From Halocafeteria seosinensis (taxonomy: Eukaryota; Sar; Bigyra; Bicosoecida): DNA of 64,000 nucleotides. The stretch covers positions 48,871 through 112,870 of the forward strand of contig LVLI01000040.1 of assembly GCA_001687465.1 (NCBI GenBank), written 5' to 3'. Positions within the stretch are counted from its first letter, which is position 1. Each line of letters begins with the position of its first letter. Positions 22,474 through 33,900 of the stretch are shown piece by piece. The position numbers and the translations under genes are program-made. The notes beneath the pieces were generated by a model, which ran no database searches, was not told where the DNA came from, and saw nothing but the letters and a program-made list of their open reading frames with translations.

Positions 22474-24733
22474 ATGCGTCGTGCATTGTCCATTGCTCCT
22501 CGATTGCTTTCCTTTCACCTCCGCTCAGCGACAAGGACGGACACAGTATTATCGTGCCTTCCAGTGCAGCATGCGTATTCAATCTCAGGCGCATACTTTG
22601 GAACGGAAGCGACGCAGTTGACTCCACGTCAAGTGGCTTTGCTGGAGGACAAGGTGCTGCAAGCCCTCAAGACCGTGCAAGACCCCTATCTCCACAAGGA
22701 CGAAAATGGCGGCAATATCGTGCCCTCGAACATGGTCAACGTACGTGAAGCAGAAGTGGTCGATATTCATGACTATGACACTGTGTTTGTGGTTTGAATT
22801 CCTCCCTCTCACTGCAGATGGTGGAAGTGGAGCAGGAATCAGGAAGGACAACGATAGTGCTCGATTTACCCTCTTCAATTTGGCCGGCAGCGACAGAGGT
22901 AGGCCAGCCGCCTTGCGGAAGCTTGGTAAAACATTCTCTGAGAATATTGCCGTCTGACGTGCTTTCTGCAGCTTCGGGAACGAGCCCGGGAAGCTTTACG
23001 CCAAGTAGAAGGACTGGATGCTGATGCAGTCAATATAGTCTCCAAGACAAAGTCTGCAAAGACGAGGAAGAAGTCTCTTAAATCACAGGAAACCACACTA
23101 GATGGTGTGAATAAGATTATAGCAGTCTCTAGGTAGGACAGTCTAACTATCTGCGAGGAATTGTGGAGCACAGGTTGGGTTTTACATGGTTTGATTTGAT
23201 TGAACGCAGCTGCAAAGGTGGCGTTGGCAAATCCACGGTCGCCGTCAACTTGGCAATGATGCTAAAGACTCTCGGAGCAAACGTCGGTATATTTGATGCC
23301 GATGTCTATGGGCCTAGCTTACCAATGTTGCTTTCTCCGGAGGATCCGAGAGGTGTGTATGCTATGTGCCGTCCCTCCCAATTGTTGTATGACAACCCGG
23401 TTTCCCTCTGCAGTATTCAAATTGGATAATGGGAGGATAAATCCGGTAGTTTATGAAGGCATGAATACCATGAGCTACGGGTATGTTGCTCCGAGGAATA
23501 AACGCGGAGAGCGAGGTAAGGCGTTCGTTTCTGTATATGAAGGCGCATGATGCCTCCCATTCAAGAGAATTGCTTGCCTGTTGCAGGAGGAGCATTGATG
23601 AGGGGACCAATGGTGTCTAATGTAGTGAAACAGTTAGCGAACTTTACAGAATGGGGAGAATTGGACTATCTTGTGGTTGATATGCCTCCAGGAACAGGAG
23701 ATGTTAACATTACTGTGGGACAAAATGTCCCTATAGACGCTGGAGTCGTAGTGACAACACCGCATAAGCTGAGCTATGCAGATGTGATTAAGGGGATTGA
23801 TCTCTTCCAGGAAATGAAGGTATGGCTCACCGATGACAGCGACTGTTGGACAAGGGAGGACGCTTTGTGGGTTATCAATTCCAGGTACCAGTCGCTGCGG
23901 TCGTGGAAAACATGTCCTTTTTCGATACTGAAGAAGGAAAAAGATACTTCCCTTTTGGTAAGCATGGTTTGACCACGATGCAAACGTTGGTGGACTGCAA
24001 AAGAGTCACATTGCAGGAAAAGGGCATACTGATAAGCTAATAGAGCGAACTTCCTTGGGCGACGAGGACATCTTCAAGTTTCCGATTACGCAAGAAATTT
24101 CCGAGTCTTCCAATGATGCAAGGTAAGAAGCACTGTCTTGGATGTCCACCGGAGCTTCTAGTAATCCATCTTTCTTTAATCACACTGTCCAGACCCTTCA
24201 TAACTTCCGAAAATATGGAAAATGATGTCTCGAAAATTTACCGGGGCATGGCAGAGCATATCATCATCAAGGTACGTTGCGCTATGAGGGCCGATTCTTT
24301 CAGGTGGCTGATACAGCTGTTCGATGGTATTGCAGATGGCTATAGAGGAGGAAAAGTCTGGGAAACCCCTGACTACTGTTTCGTTCCAACCTGGAAAAGG
24401 CATTGTGGTACAAAGCTTATCGCGGCAAGGAGCTTCCTTGAAATACATTCATCCTGCAGAACTTAGGAGACAGTGCCGATGTGCTGCTTGTGTCGATGAA
24501 GCTACAGGGGAGCAGTTGTTGCGGTCAGAGGATGTTCCTGATACTGTCGAGCCTACACAAATAACTCCGCAAGGTATTTTTTTCTCTAGTATCTCGCCTC
24601 GGTCCTCATCCCTTATCCACAACTGATGTCCGCAGGAAACTACGGAGTAGCAGTGCAATGGAGTGATGGCCACACTTCTTCGCTCTATTCTTACGAAAAG
24701 TTGCAGTCTCTTGCTCAAGAAACTTCCCCATGA
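22474..24733 (+). CDS. HCF101: HCF101-type Fe-S cluster scaffold (Mrp/NBP35 ATPase with DUF59 and DUF971)
   Basis: Eleven exons (22474-22740, 22818-22898, 22972-23132, 23210-23352, 23414-23515, 23587-23819, 23885-23957, 24017-24122, 24193-24271, 24336-24573, 24636-24733) give 526 aa, and the frame is kept at each join. The order is DUF59 (about 55-130), then the ParA/Mrp P-loop domain with the deviant Walker [10 protein letters not shown] at 171-179, then [21 protein letters not shown] and VENMSFF. Last comes DUF971 with Cys462, Cys464 and Cys467 and [13 protein letters not shown]. This three-domain order and the SCKGG form are diagnostic of HCF101, which passes [4Fe-4S] clusters to client proteins. 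The N-terminus is rich in R, S and A without acids, like a mitochondrial presequence. The acceptor of exon 6 could be three bases later. The last 19 bp overlap the gene on the other strand. Confidence 0.93.
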
Positions 24734-26176
24734 TGATCGTATTCCTGTTCCGGGGAACCATTCGTTTTCAACTGGGCTTTGAACTCCTGCTCCAGTTTCT
24801 GAACTGTAGCTTCCACTCTTTCGTCGTATTTGGACGCTAGCTTCCTCTTTAACTCATTGAAGCGGCGATGGAATCGTTCCTGAAGGGATACCAGTGATAT
24901 CGGTTTTCATACTTAGTGATGTCGAGTACTTTGGAGACACCTACCTGTACTTGTCGCTCAATCTCTGATTTCCACTGGTGCTCTTGCAATCTTTGACGTT
25001 CTTTCTGCAATTCAACGTAGGCTCATGCAGAGGTACATATTGGAGTGGATAATAAAAGCAAGGAATGGACGTACCTGAGCCTCCAGAGTTTGATCTTTGC
25101 ATCGCAACTGATACTCCATATCTGACAGAGAAACGGCACAAGGGATTAACGTCTGAAGACCTGGTTTGCCTGTAATCGTAGAAACAACGCACCTTCCTGT
25201 TCCATCTTCAACGTATTATCTGCTCGTTCTGCTCTCAATTGAGCATCTAACACTTTACTCTGTTCGTCAAAGCACCATAATAGATTCCACGGAAGATCAA
25301 ATCTTGACGTGTAGTACCACATACTTGTAGTTCTTGTATTTCTAGGCTCTGCTTCTTCGTTTGCGACGCTAGCTTCTCATTTCTCTTCTGTAGTTCATCG
25401 TCATGTTTCTCCCAGGCTCTAACAGTCGAAGCATAAGTCTCGGAAATATCAGCGATGCGATCCAACACAGTCGCCTCTTGACCTCTTTTTAGTCCAACTG
25501 TGCGGACGGTATTGATCAGCGTCTCCAATCGAACCCGCATTTCTCGCTGCAAGCCAGTTAAGCTGCTATCGTCATCATAGTGGTGCTCAACCAGATGATG
25601 TCGCTGCTCTTTCCGGTCGTGTTCCTCCTCTGGCCGGTGATGGTGGGGTCGTTGATAATGAACCAGCTGACTAACATCCGGTCTATGTGGCCTGTGTGGA
25701 CTCGAATGATTGGCCGCTGCTGTGTCCACATCAATTTTAGGCTTGTTGGTGTGCTGCTGAGAAGCGACCGAAGTCTTGTGGTACGGATTAGATGAGGACA
25801 TCTGCTGCGTTTCCGAGGTCGTCGCGCCATTGGCTCTCGATGCTTGTACAGATTCAAACAAGCTCTCCTCGTTCAAGAAATCGTCCTTCTCCCACCATTC
25901 TGTTCTGCTGGCTGTTGTCACACTCGTGATATCCTGAGCTCCGAAATTGGGCGTCTCCTCGCCGTTGGTACTATATCCTCCATCCTTGCTGTATCGGCCC
26001 TCTGGCTGCGTCTCGCCGTTAGCTTGCTTCCCAGTCGACGAAGAGGAGGATGACAGTTCCTCTGGAGTTCGAGGTGGCGAGACGGGAGGCGGTGGCGGCG
26101 ACAATGAAGACTCTCGCACTTCTTCCTCTCTTTGTCCTCCTCCTCCTCGACTGTATGTATTCTCTTCGGACGCCAT
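24715..26176 (-). CDS. Coiled-coil protein of unknown function
   Basis: Five exons (26176-25325, 25259-25193, 25121-25075, 25004-24945, 24879-24715) give 396 aa. Residues 1-175 are disordered: Gly, Pro and Ser runs, then acidic. Residues about 175-215 are His-rich. From about 218 to the end there is a long coiled coil (REMRVRLETLINTVRTVG, then VRAWEKHDDELQKRNEKL and KLEQEFKAQLK). The small exons 2-4 (67, 47 and 60 bp) all keep the heptad frame, which supports the splicing. I do not recognise the family; a centrosomal or ciliary role is only a guess. It is transcribed away from the TKL kinase gene, 123 bp apart, and its stop codon lies inside the HCF101 coding region. An in-frame ATG at 26266 would add 30 residues. 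Confidence 0.75.
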
Positions 26177-26299
26177 CCTTATCCTTTTGGAACTCGTTTG
26201 AAGTAAGCTGGCTGGTTGAAGATTAACAATCCCGTTCCAATTCGTACCAGTATCTCTGTGGTCCATGGGGTTTGTTGAAGAAGGGGGACAAAAACATGT
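26177..26299. promoter_or_regulatory. Short bidirectional promoter region
   Basis: Only 123 bp separate the start codons of the coiled-coil gene (minus) and the membrane TKL kinase gene (plus). Both promoters must lie here or overlap the neighbouring genes, so shared control is likely. No specific motif was identified. Confidence 0.4.
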
Positions 26300-28978
26300 A
26301 TGTCTCTCTCTGTAAATGGCATGACGCTGCGTGAACTCGATGAAGATGATGGAGGAGGTGGCGGCGAGGGTCCCGATGGACCGGGTGTGTGGCTCCCCAT
26401 GTTAGACCCTAAAATACTGTATCTCTTCGAGTTTTCCGTCTGTGTCTGTACCATTGTGGTATCATTATTCTTCTTATGGCGTATGGAACGCCGGGAGCGT
26501 CTCCCCGTGGACGAAGAGGAGGAATTGGAGGAGGAAGATGAGGATTATGGCTCCTATTTAGATTCACCTACGCCATCTTCTAAGCACAGTAGTCGGCCCA
26601 AATCGACCAACACACCTCGTGCGCAAGTGCATAGCAGTCCGGAATTGAGCCCATTACGGCCGGCCCAAATATCGGGGACATCGAGAGGGCGTATAGGAAC
26701 TGATACCTTCTTTGGCGTGGACGATGAGGAAGACGAAGATGTCTCGTCGTCTACTCGCAACACTGTGATGATATTCAGGGTGTATAAGCCCATTCTATGG
26801 GGCACGCTCTTCGTTTTTGTGATACGACTTATCGTACTTGTGTTTCCGGGGACCTTCCCTCAGCCTCCACAGTGGTTCTCGGACGCCCGTACAGCTCAAG
26901 CAATTGAGGAGAGCGCTTCCTCGTCATCGTTTGATGCAGAAGATAATGGCCCCCGTGGAAAAGTGACAACGTCGTCGTCCGGAGGGCCACCCGGTAGCGA
27001 TGTGGTGGCGTATGGGCTCTACTGGGAGACGTACGAGTTCATCTCGGAATGGGTGTTACTGATTTTTTTATTCAAGGCGCCCTCCCCGGACGCGTTTACC
27101 AAAGCAGCGCTCTTGGCGTTTTTGACCAGCGCGAGCTTCGTATCGATGACCGTACGTGTGTCAATTATGCTTTGGTGTGTCGTGTTGGCTCATGGTGCCG
27201 CTAAGGCATGAGTGCAGATTGTCTCCTACTTGTCAGAAACTTTGGAATTGTCTAGCAGCACTCGCGTGATCTTGGACGCCACATTTATAGGCGCTCCCTC
27301 TGCACTTCCCATCGCTATGTTGCTCGTCATTGTTGGGTGTCAAAGAAACCCAAAAGAAGGCGAGATTAGAGTACCAAGACTGTCTTGCGTTCCCTACATA
27401 TGCTATCAGCTCCTTTGGAGGCCAGTTGCAAGTGTGGCGGTTTATGATGGTGTATACGACTCCTTCGTCGGAGTGCCATTCAAGACTCTACGTACCCTTG
27501 GCTTACCGATGATCGTCTTCGTTACTTTAGCGATTGACACGCGGTTTTGGTCTCGGTTCTTGAAAGCAAAGATGGACGCAATGTCAGAAGACGCGGTAGA
27601 CACGAACGGTAGAACAGAATCGTTGGGCACTGATGCTGGAAACACATATGCCAATAAGACTCTACGGATCATTCATCCCAAACAGTTAAAGATAGATGTC
27701 GATCGAAGCATTGCGAGGTATGACCTACTGAGGTACTCTCCAATGACGTCTGCTACTGAATCTTGCTTGTTGGGGTTACAGGCATTGGCAAGGAACAGCG
27801 CCCATTTATAAGGGGAAGTATTACCCAAATTTTGACGATTCAGAGGTTCATGAAGTTGCTGTTAAGCGGTGCCGGATTAAGTTTTCTGAAGTAAGCTCTT
27901 GCCTTCAGACTTTTTTATTTTTGTTTTTGGGATCTTTCCTTACCCCGATGCTAGTATTTCTTGGTGCAGCTTCGCCGTGTGTTTCATGAGCCGAATATTA
28001 TTGTCCAGCTTAAAGAACACAATAATATAATAAGGTATTATGGAGTCTGCTACAGCAACTTTCCTTCCTTGGACTTCGTATATGAGTTGGGCGAACGATT
28101 ATCACTGCAATATTTTCTTCGTACAACCTCGGATAGACTAGTACGTCAGGCTTGGCGTTTCCGCTGTAATAAACACTCCTTGATTGAAACATTTTTCGAT
28201 GCAGAAATTTACTGACAAAGTTAAACTCGCCTTGCACGGAGCACGTGCCATTGAGCACGTCCATTTCAGTGGGTTTTTGCACCGAGATATAAAAGTATGT
28301 ACCAGAGCTAAAGCTTTGTGAACTATGCGTTAGTTACGCTATGTGTATGTTTGGTTGGAGACAGTCCGAGAACTTCGTGGTGACAAATCGATGGGAGCTG
28401 AAACTGATCGATTTCGGCCACGCTGTAAAAGGAGAGCGGGTCACTGAAGACGCTCAGTTCGGAACGGCAAGATGGATGGCTCCTGAGGTTCTTTCCCATG
28501 GTGCATACTCTCGCGAAGGAGATATTTTCAGCTTTGGTATAGTTCTATGGGAAATGACTTCGAACGCACCGTTCCCTTATTTCGAAGTTGAGGTGAGTGT
28601 GAGTGCTAGTTGTATTGTGATGAATTCAGTTGGCTGATTGAAGGGGCGGTTGGGATATGCAGGAACATGCGGTGACAAAAATGGTAGTGGAGGAAAAACT
28701 GCGTCCGCGCATTTCGGATGACACCCCTGAGGACTTTGCTCGGTTAATGAAGTGGTGTTGGAGAACAGACCCTTCTGCCCGCCCCTTGGCGAAACAGGTA
28801 AAAGATGCTCAGACTTTTCCACCCCGCGAAAAAAGGACTATGTGCTTTTTGTCTACAGGTCGTTCAATATTTGGAGCGAATGTGTGATGAAACAGATAAC
28901 CCTAAGCATGCTCCAAAGACTCCTCAAAGAACATCGAAGAAGAAGCCTACGATGATACGTGCGAATTCGACGCACTGA
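26300..28978 (+). CDS. Multi-span membrane protein with C-terminal TKL kinase domain
   Basis: Eight exons (26300-27151, 27218-27717, 27782-27890, 27970-28140, 28205-28294, 28365-28592, 28663-28797, 28859-28978) give 734 aa. The N-terminal half has about six hydrophobic spans: ILYLFEFSVCVCTIVVSLFF, WGTLFVFVIRLIVLVF, WVLLIFLF, a span crossing the exon 1-2 junction, LPIAMLLVIVG, and LGLPMIVFVTLAI. A long acidic, Ser-rich loop lies between spans 1 and 2. The kinase domain follows: Lys479 in VAVK, HRDIK at 570-574 (Asp572), DFG at 590-592, and APE at 613-615, with WEMTSNAPFP and the late Arg of subdomain XI. It is of tyrosine-kinase-like (TKL) type. The glycine loop is degenerate (RHWQGTAPIYKGKYY). 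It is likely a membrane receptor kinase; the ligand and pathway are unknown. Confidence 0.85.
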
Positions 28979-29543
28979 AGCCGAGTAACAACTCCCTGCG
29001 TCCTCGGCAGTAGTTTGGATATAAACCAAATTAGAACTCCATGATCCCGCGTATATTGATACCAAGGATGGAAAGAATGATTAGCCAGCAACTCCCGGTG
29101 GCGCACTGCTACGAGCAAACTGGTTGCTGCGTCGACTAAAGAGTTACTTGAGAGTCATCAGGTGCTGAACTCACCTGGCTTGTTAGGAATGTAGAACACA
29201 AAACTCTCAGTCCATGAACTGGTGAATAGCTGAGAAGAAATTCCTCTTTAGGGAACGTCTTCAGTTTTGAATTCCTCGTCCAACTTCTCACCGTGTCTTC
29301 CGGGCGGACGGTCGTCCGTCTCCGACCGGACAAACTTTTCTTGGCCGAATCTCTGCCCTGAAGCGCTGCACTGGATCTTGTGGCGTCCGACGATACCGGT
29401 AGAGCAATGTTTGTAGGGTGATAAAGTGTTTGCATGTGTGGTTCATGCTATTCGGTCCGCGAAAGCTGATATACATAGCGTATACAAGTCGTAGAGAGGC
29501 ATACACGTGTTGTACTTAGTATCTCGTTCACAACCCGAATACA
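28979..29543. other. Intergenic between kinase and profilin-like genes
   Basis: No coding exon was recognised. A short CGGACGGTCGTCCG-like palindrome occurs near 29304-29322. The right end is the leader of the profilin-like gene. Confidence 0.4.
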
Positions 29544-30665
29544 ATGGCAGAATTCGACTGGAATACTGTGCTCAATGATGCCATGAGCCGAGTGGTAAGT
29601 GTCATTGTATCCCTAGCATATCCTGCCACTCCCAACCGAACGGGGAACCTCAATAAACCTCTGGATACGAATGGAATTTAGCCGCTGTGGGTTCTCATTC
29701 GAGGGACAGAGGCTTCCCTCTGGCCAAGGGGCGGAATTAACTACAAAAAAGGGTTGCCTGTTCAATTCTTCTTTTTTCCCAAGACGGTTTTTACCTCCAT
29801 TTAATGCTCATACTGAATGAATTTTTCATGGTATATGCAAAGGTATGATACCTCTCTATCTTGTGGTGCAGGTTCAAGGCTCAGGGGACAACGCAGTATG
29901 TGTATGTGAAGGAACTTATGTCACGGATTCCATTGAGTGGGGCTACCACGGGCACTTTCCCGAGACAAATTTCGCTATGGTACGTGAATGAGGCTTATAT
30001 GATGCACATGGTGCACCATTTCGTCTTGGGGAATAATTTGTTGTCACCTGGGTGAATTTTGGGTTTTTCTCAGGTATTTGATGCTACCTCGGCGTACGAA
30101 CATGAAATTCCTCAGGAAGACGGAACGGACAAAAATGAGGCCATTGATGAGCTAAAGAATCTGCAAGATGTATGGTGTTCCCCTGGGACGACTTTATTTG
30201 TTTCGGGAAAATGTGAAACACGGATTGTGCAATTCTTGCAGTTGGTGATAAATGGAAGCCGCCGTCCTAATAGCCAAGGGCTCTTCATTTCCGGAATGAA
30301 GTACACCATCACCAGGATGGCGTTAGCTGAACGGGGTGAGGAACGTGGAAATGATCCTACGATGCTCAAAGTAGAGAGCAAACTGGATGACCAAGAGTTC
30401 ACGGTCACCTTCAATAAGATCTTCTTCGCGAGCAGTAGCGCTCATCAGATCCTTATTGCCGAAGACAGCCAAGGGTAAGTTGATCCCGATAATTTCTAGC
30501 AACGCAGTGGCAGCGGAAGAATCAATGTATGGAATGCTTTTCTTCAGGTTCGTTTACATTGCTTATGCCAATAAAGAAAATTGTGGTATCGAACAAACCC
30601 ATCCAAGGCTTGCGGAAGTTTGTGCTATTGCTGCTTACTACGCTGGTAGCGCGGATACCGAATAG
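29544..30665 (+). CDS. Profilin-like actin-binding protein, apicomplexan-type features
   Basis: Four exons (29544-29594, 29872-29979, 30074-30474, 30548-30665) give 225 aa. The N-terminal helix (MAEFDWNTVLNDAMSRV) and the central NSQGLFISGMKYTITRM resemble the profilin fold, where an N-terminal helix, a 'G..iGG.KY.v.R' strand and a C-terminal helix are typical. SSSAHQILIAEDSQGFVYIAYAN corresponds to the 'gg...i.t..g.iviA.yd' segment of apicomplexan profilins, and a final helix (PRLAEVCAIAAYYAGS) closes it. Profilins bind monomeric actin and control filament growth. The acidic insert near residues 60-85 and the length (about 165 usual) make it long. The first intron is 277 bp. The family call is by motif memory only and could be wrong; the exon chain itself is well supported. 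Confidence 0.5.
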
Positions 30666-30912
30666 AGAGAACACGGCGATGTTTCGGATATGTTCAATAA
30701 TGACAGTTACAAACATATTAAGGAAGTGTTGTTCGTTTCCACAGACAATTATTACTTTATCACTTGTATCGAATACAGTTAACTACTAGTCAGAAGGAAC
30801 GTGTGCCATTCGGTAACAGACCACAAGACCGTGGAGTGTTGTAGGCAACATTATCCGTCTGGCTTGGTCATACTTCCAACAAGCATCGATTGAAATCCAC
30901 TAAGGATCCTGA

Positions 30913-33900
30913 CTAACCTTCCAGCATTTCCTCTTCCAGATCCCGTTGTTGTTTTTTCCGTGCCTTTTCCAACTCCTTCTCCTCCACTTCCCCAAAGGTA
31001 TCGCACAGTACCCCAATGAACAGGTTGACGAACAATAAGCTGTTAATCACCACAAATAGAACAAAGTATGCCAGCGGCACAAGAGAATATCGCGAGTCGG
31101 CTGCAGCGTATGACACCACATGCCATTGCTCTCCCTCCATCACCAGGAAAAGTGTGAACATGGAATTCGTAAACGTGTCAAAATTAGCTGGCGGCAATGA
31201 GTAGGAATCGTCGCTTAGCTTCTGAAACTGCCCGCTGAACAACCACACGCCGAATATAGCGAAGGTGTACATCGTCAAAAAGATCAAGACAGTGATATGC
31301 ACGAATTTGTTTCCTTGCTTTATCAGACCAAAGACTAGTCGGCGTGTTGAGTGAATGACTGAAAACAGCCGAAGCACGGGAAGGGTTACAGCGATCCGCA
31401 TCCCGACGTTGACTGCGAACGTGTATCTGTTTTCGGGTTGCACAACCCGATCAGTTGGTTGATCTACACCGATAAAACTGGTTCCGATCACAGCCAAAAT
31501 GGCGACAATCATTACAAGCGAATCAAATCGATTTGCCGAAACCTGATAGTTACTGCGAGCGTCGACATCTTCCTCTTCATCCTGAACATCCTCCATGGCA
31601 ATCTCGATACTCGCTCGTCTAGTTTTCTTTCCTTCGTCGGCTTTCCTTTTTTCGCTTTCACTTTCTTCTTTAACTTTTGATCCAGCTTCACGCATTACAT
31701 GACTGACATTATCTTTCCTCCGAGGACGACGTCCAAACCAAAATTCGGCTGGGCCGGTCGCGACCATATGGAAGAACACTTCAATCGCCTGAAGAAAGGA
31801 AAACGCCCCCATGATGGGGTCTGCATACGAAGTAAGCCGGGTTCCTAAGAGCATGATAGTCCATGTATGTATCAACACCACCTGCGAAATAGAGAGGATT
31901 TCGCCTTATTAATCTCCATGAACGCGGTACGAGATAATACTTACAGCTAGTACGACATCGTCGTATCTTATCCTCATACTGTTATCGAAAAAGGAGTAAA
32001 GCCACTGTCGAAACGATTCTAGGGCTTGAAAGATACCGAAGCGCTTTGCACCTCGTTCCACAAAACTCGTCGCATCCGAGAGGAACAGATCGCTTTTGTA
32101 CGCCCCTTTCTCGAAATCGAAACCGCTGCGAAGAGAGCAGCTAGTAAAAACCAATGGACGAAGACAAACGTATTGAGTTGTTAAATACTTACAAGTTAAC
32201 AGTTAGATATTCACAAAGATATACAAACTCGGTTGCGCTAAGTTTTTCGTTTAGGCCGTCGTAGTGGGATGGCTTCACTCCACACGAGTTGAAAAACGTT
32301 TCATACTCATACCGATCAATAAGGCCATTGCCATCGAGATCGAGCAGTCCAAACGCAACCAGAGGAGCAAAACGTCGTCGAGTGATAACTCGCCGCGTTC
32401 GCACTTCATATGATTCCGTGTAGCGCGTCTGGAAGCTAACCAACAACAATGCCGCCATAATGAACATACCAAGAAGAGCCAACAGCACAATATAGGGGCG
32501 ATAAATCGCTCCAAGAAACCCACCGTCCTCTGTCGGATCACGAGCAGGGTACGCTAAATCATCGTAGTTTTCACCCGTTGCAGAAAGTATAAAGAGGGTA
32601 TACCACGCAGACTGGAAGTTGGTGTATCCTCTTGCTAGACCTGGTAAGGAAAACTCTTCGACTTCATGCGGCTGTAAGGCTTTATTCGCCCCTCCCACCG
32701 CAATGGTCTCTTGTTGCAGCTGAAACTGGTCGAATCTGGAATCCCCAGTTGTATCCAACGCAATGTCTGAGTCTTCTTGTGCGAATGGAAGGTTATCCAG
32801 CGGGCTCGGAGCACTACCACCAACAGGTCCGGCTCCCAAGTCCGTATAGTCACTGAACAGCGCAATGGTGATAGACGCTATCACAATGGTGAAAGTGATA
32901 AACAGGGCAAATGTCCTTCTTGCCAAAAGAACTGTACTTCCTAGAGCTTGTAACGATCGTCTAAGAGGAGGCACTCGCAACACGGTGTAAAATGGACGTA
33001 CCAACACTGTTGCAGGTAACAACGTCGCGGATCTACCCGTTCGATAGTCGAGGCCGAGGCGGACGAAAAAGTCCAGTACTAAAGCCACGTACAACACCAA
33101 CCTGATGACATACAGCTTGTGGAGGGGTTGATACTCTACGCGTCTGTCTTCAGATAAGCTACCGTCTTTCGTGCCGTTCCCGACGACGCTTTTTGGGCCC
33201 AAATGACGATTCTGTAAGCGTTCTGACCGCTCTCGATAGTTACTCGCTGCCTTCACATCGTATAGCCAGTAGTATGATTTTCTAAAACCCTTAAGGAAGT
33301 AGAACAAGAAATTGTCCATCCCAAGAAGAATAAGAACGAAAAACTCGAACAAAAGCACCCGCGAACGACGCTGGGCTACCTCTTCCACGGGGTTATCAGC
33401 ACTGAATGTTCCCCAAGCTCCATCGCTTTCAGCGCTCCACCCTTCAAGTCCATCCACACTGTGTTCCGCCGCCAATTCCTCCGCTCCCTCGAAAGCGCTC
33501 CCTATGTCCACCTGCAAATCAGATGCTGACGTGTCCGGAGAATCACTGGGTAAAATTTCGCCGTTGGAAACGATCACTGATGCGTCCTCCAAACGTCCTC
33601 CACTGAAAACGGTATCACTCGCTTCGAAGAATGCAAGAACGAGGAGTCCAGCGATGACAATGTAAATAAAATATACGTAAAACTTCGTATAGAATAGCCT
33701 ATGCAGCCTTTCAACCCTAAAGCGGCCTTCCCTGTCAAGAATGACTGCCTCAAGTGCATGCCGGTCTGAGGAATACATATGGATGAACTCGCGCGCGCGA
33801 CGGAACTTCGCATGTTCCCAGGACAATTCATCGCTTGAACGAACGCTCTTCCGTGGAGTCGCTAACGACCTCCTTTTGCTCTCGTTGATGGGGTTTGCTT

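Noticed and set aside
23958-24040. HCF101 ending at a TAA near 24040
   Set aside because: A GTAAGC donor at 23958 and an acceptor at 24016 restore the family sequence FGKGH and all later exons, including DUF971.
27718-27811. Membrane protein ending at 27811 as a gene separate from the kinase
   Set aside because: The last 94 bp begin with a GT donor, end with an AG acceptor before 27782, and splicing leads straight into the kinase N-lobe in frame.
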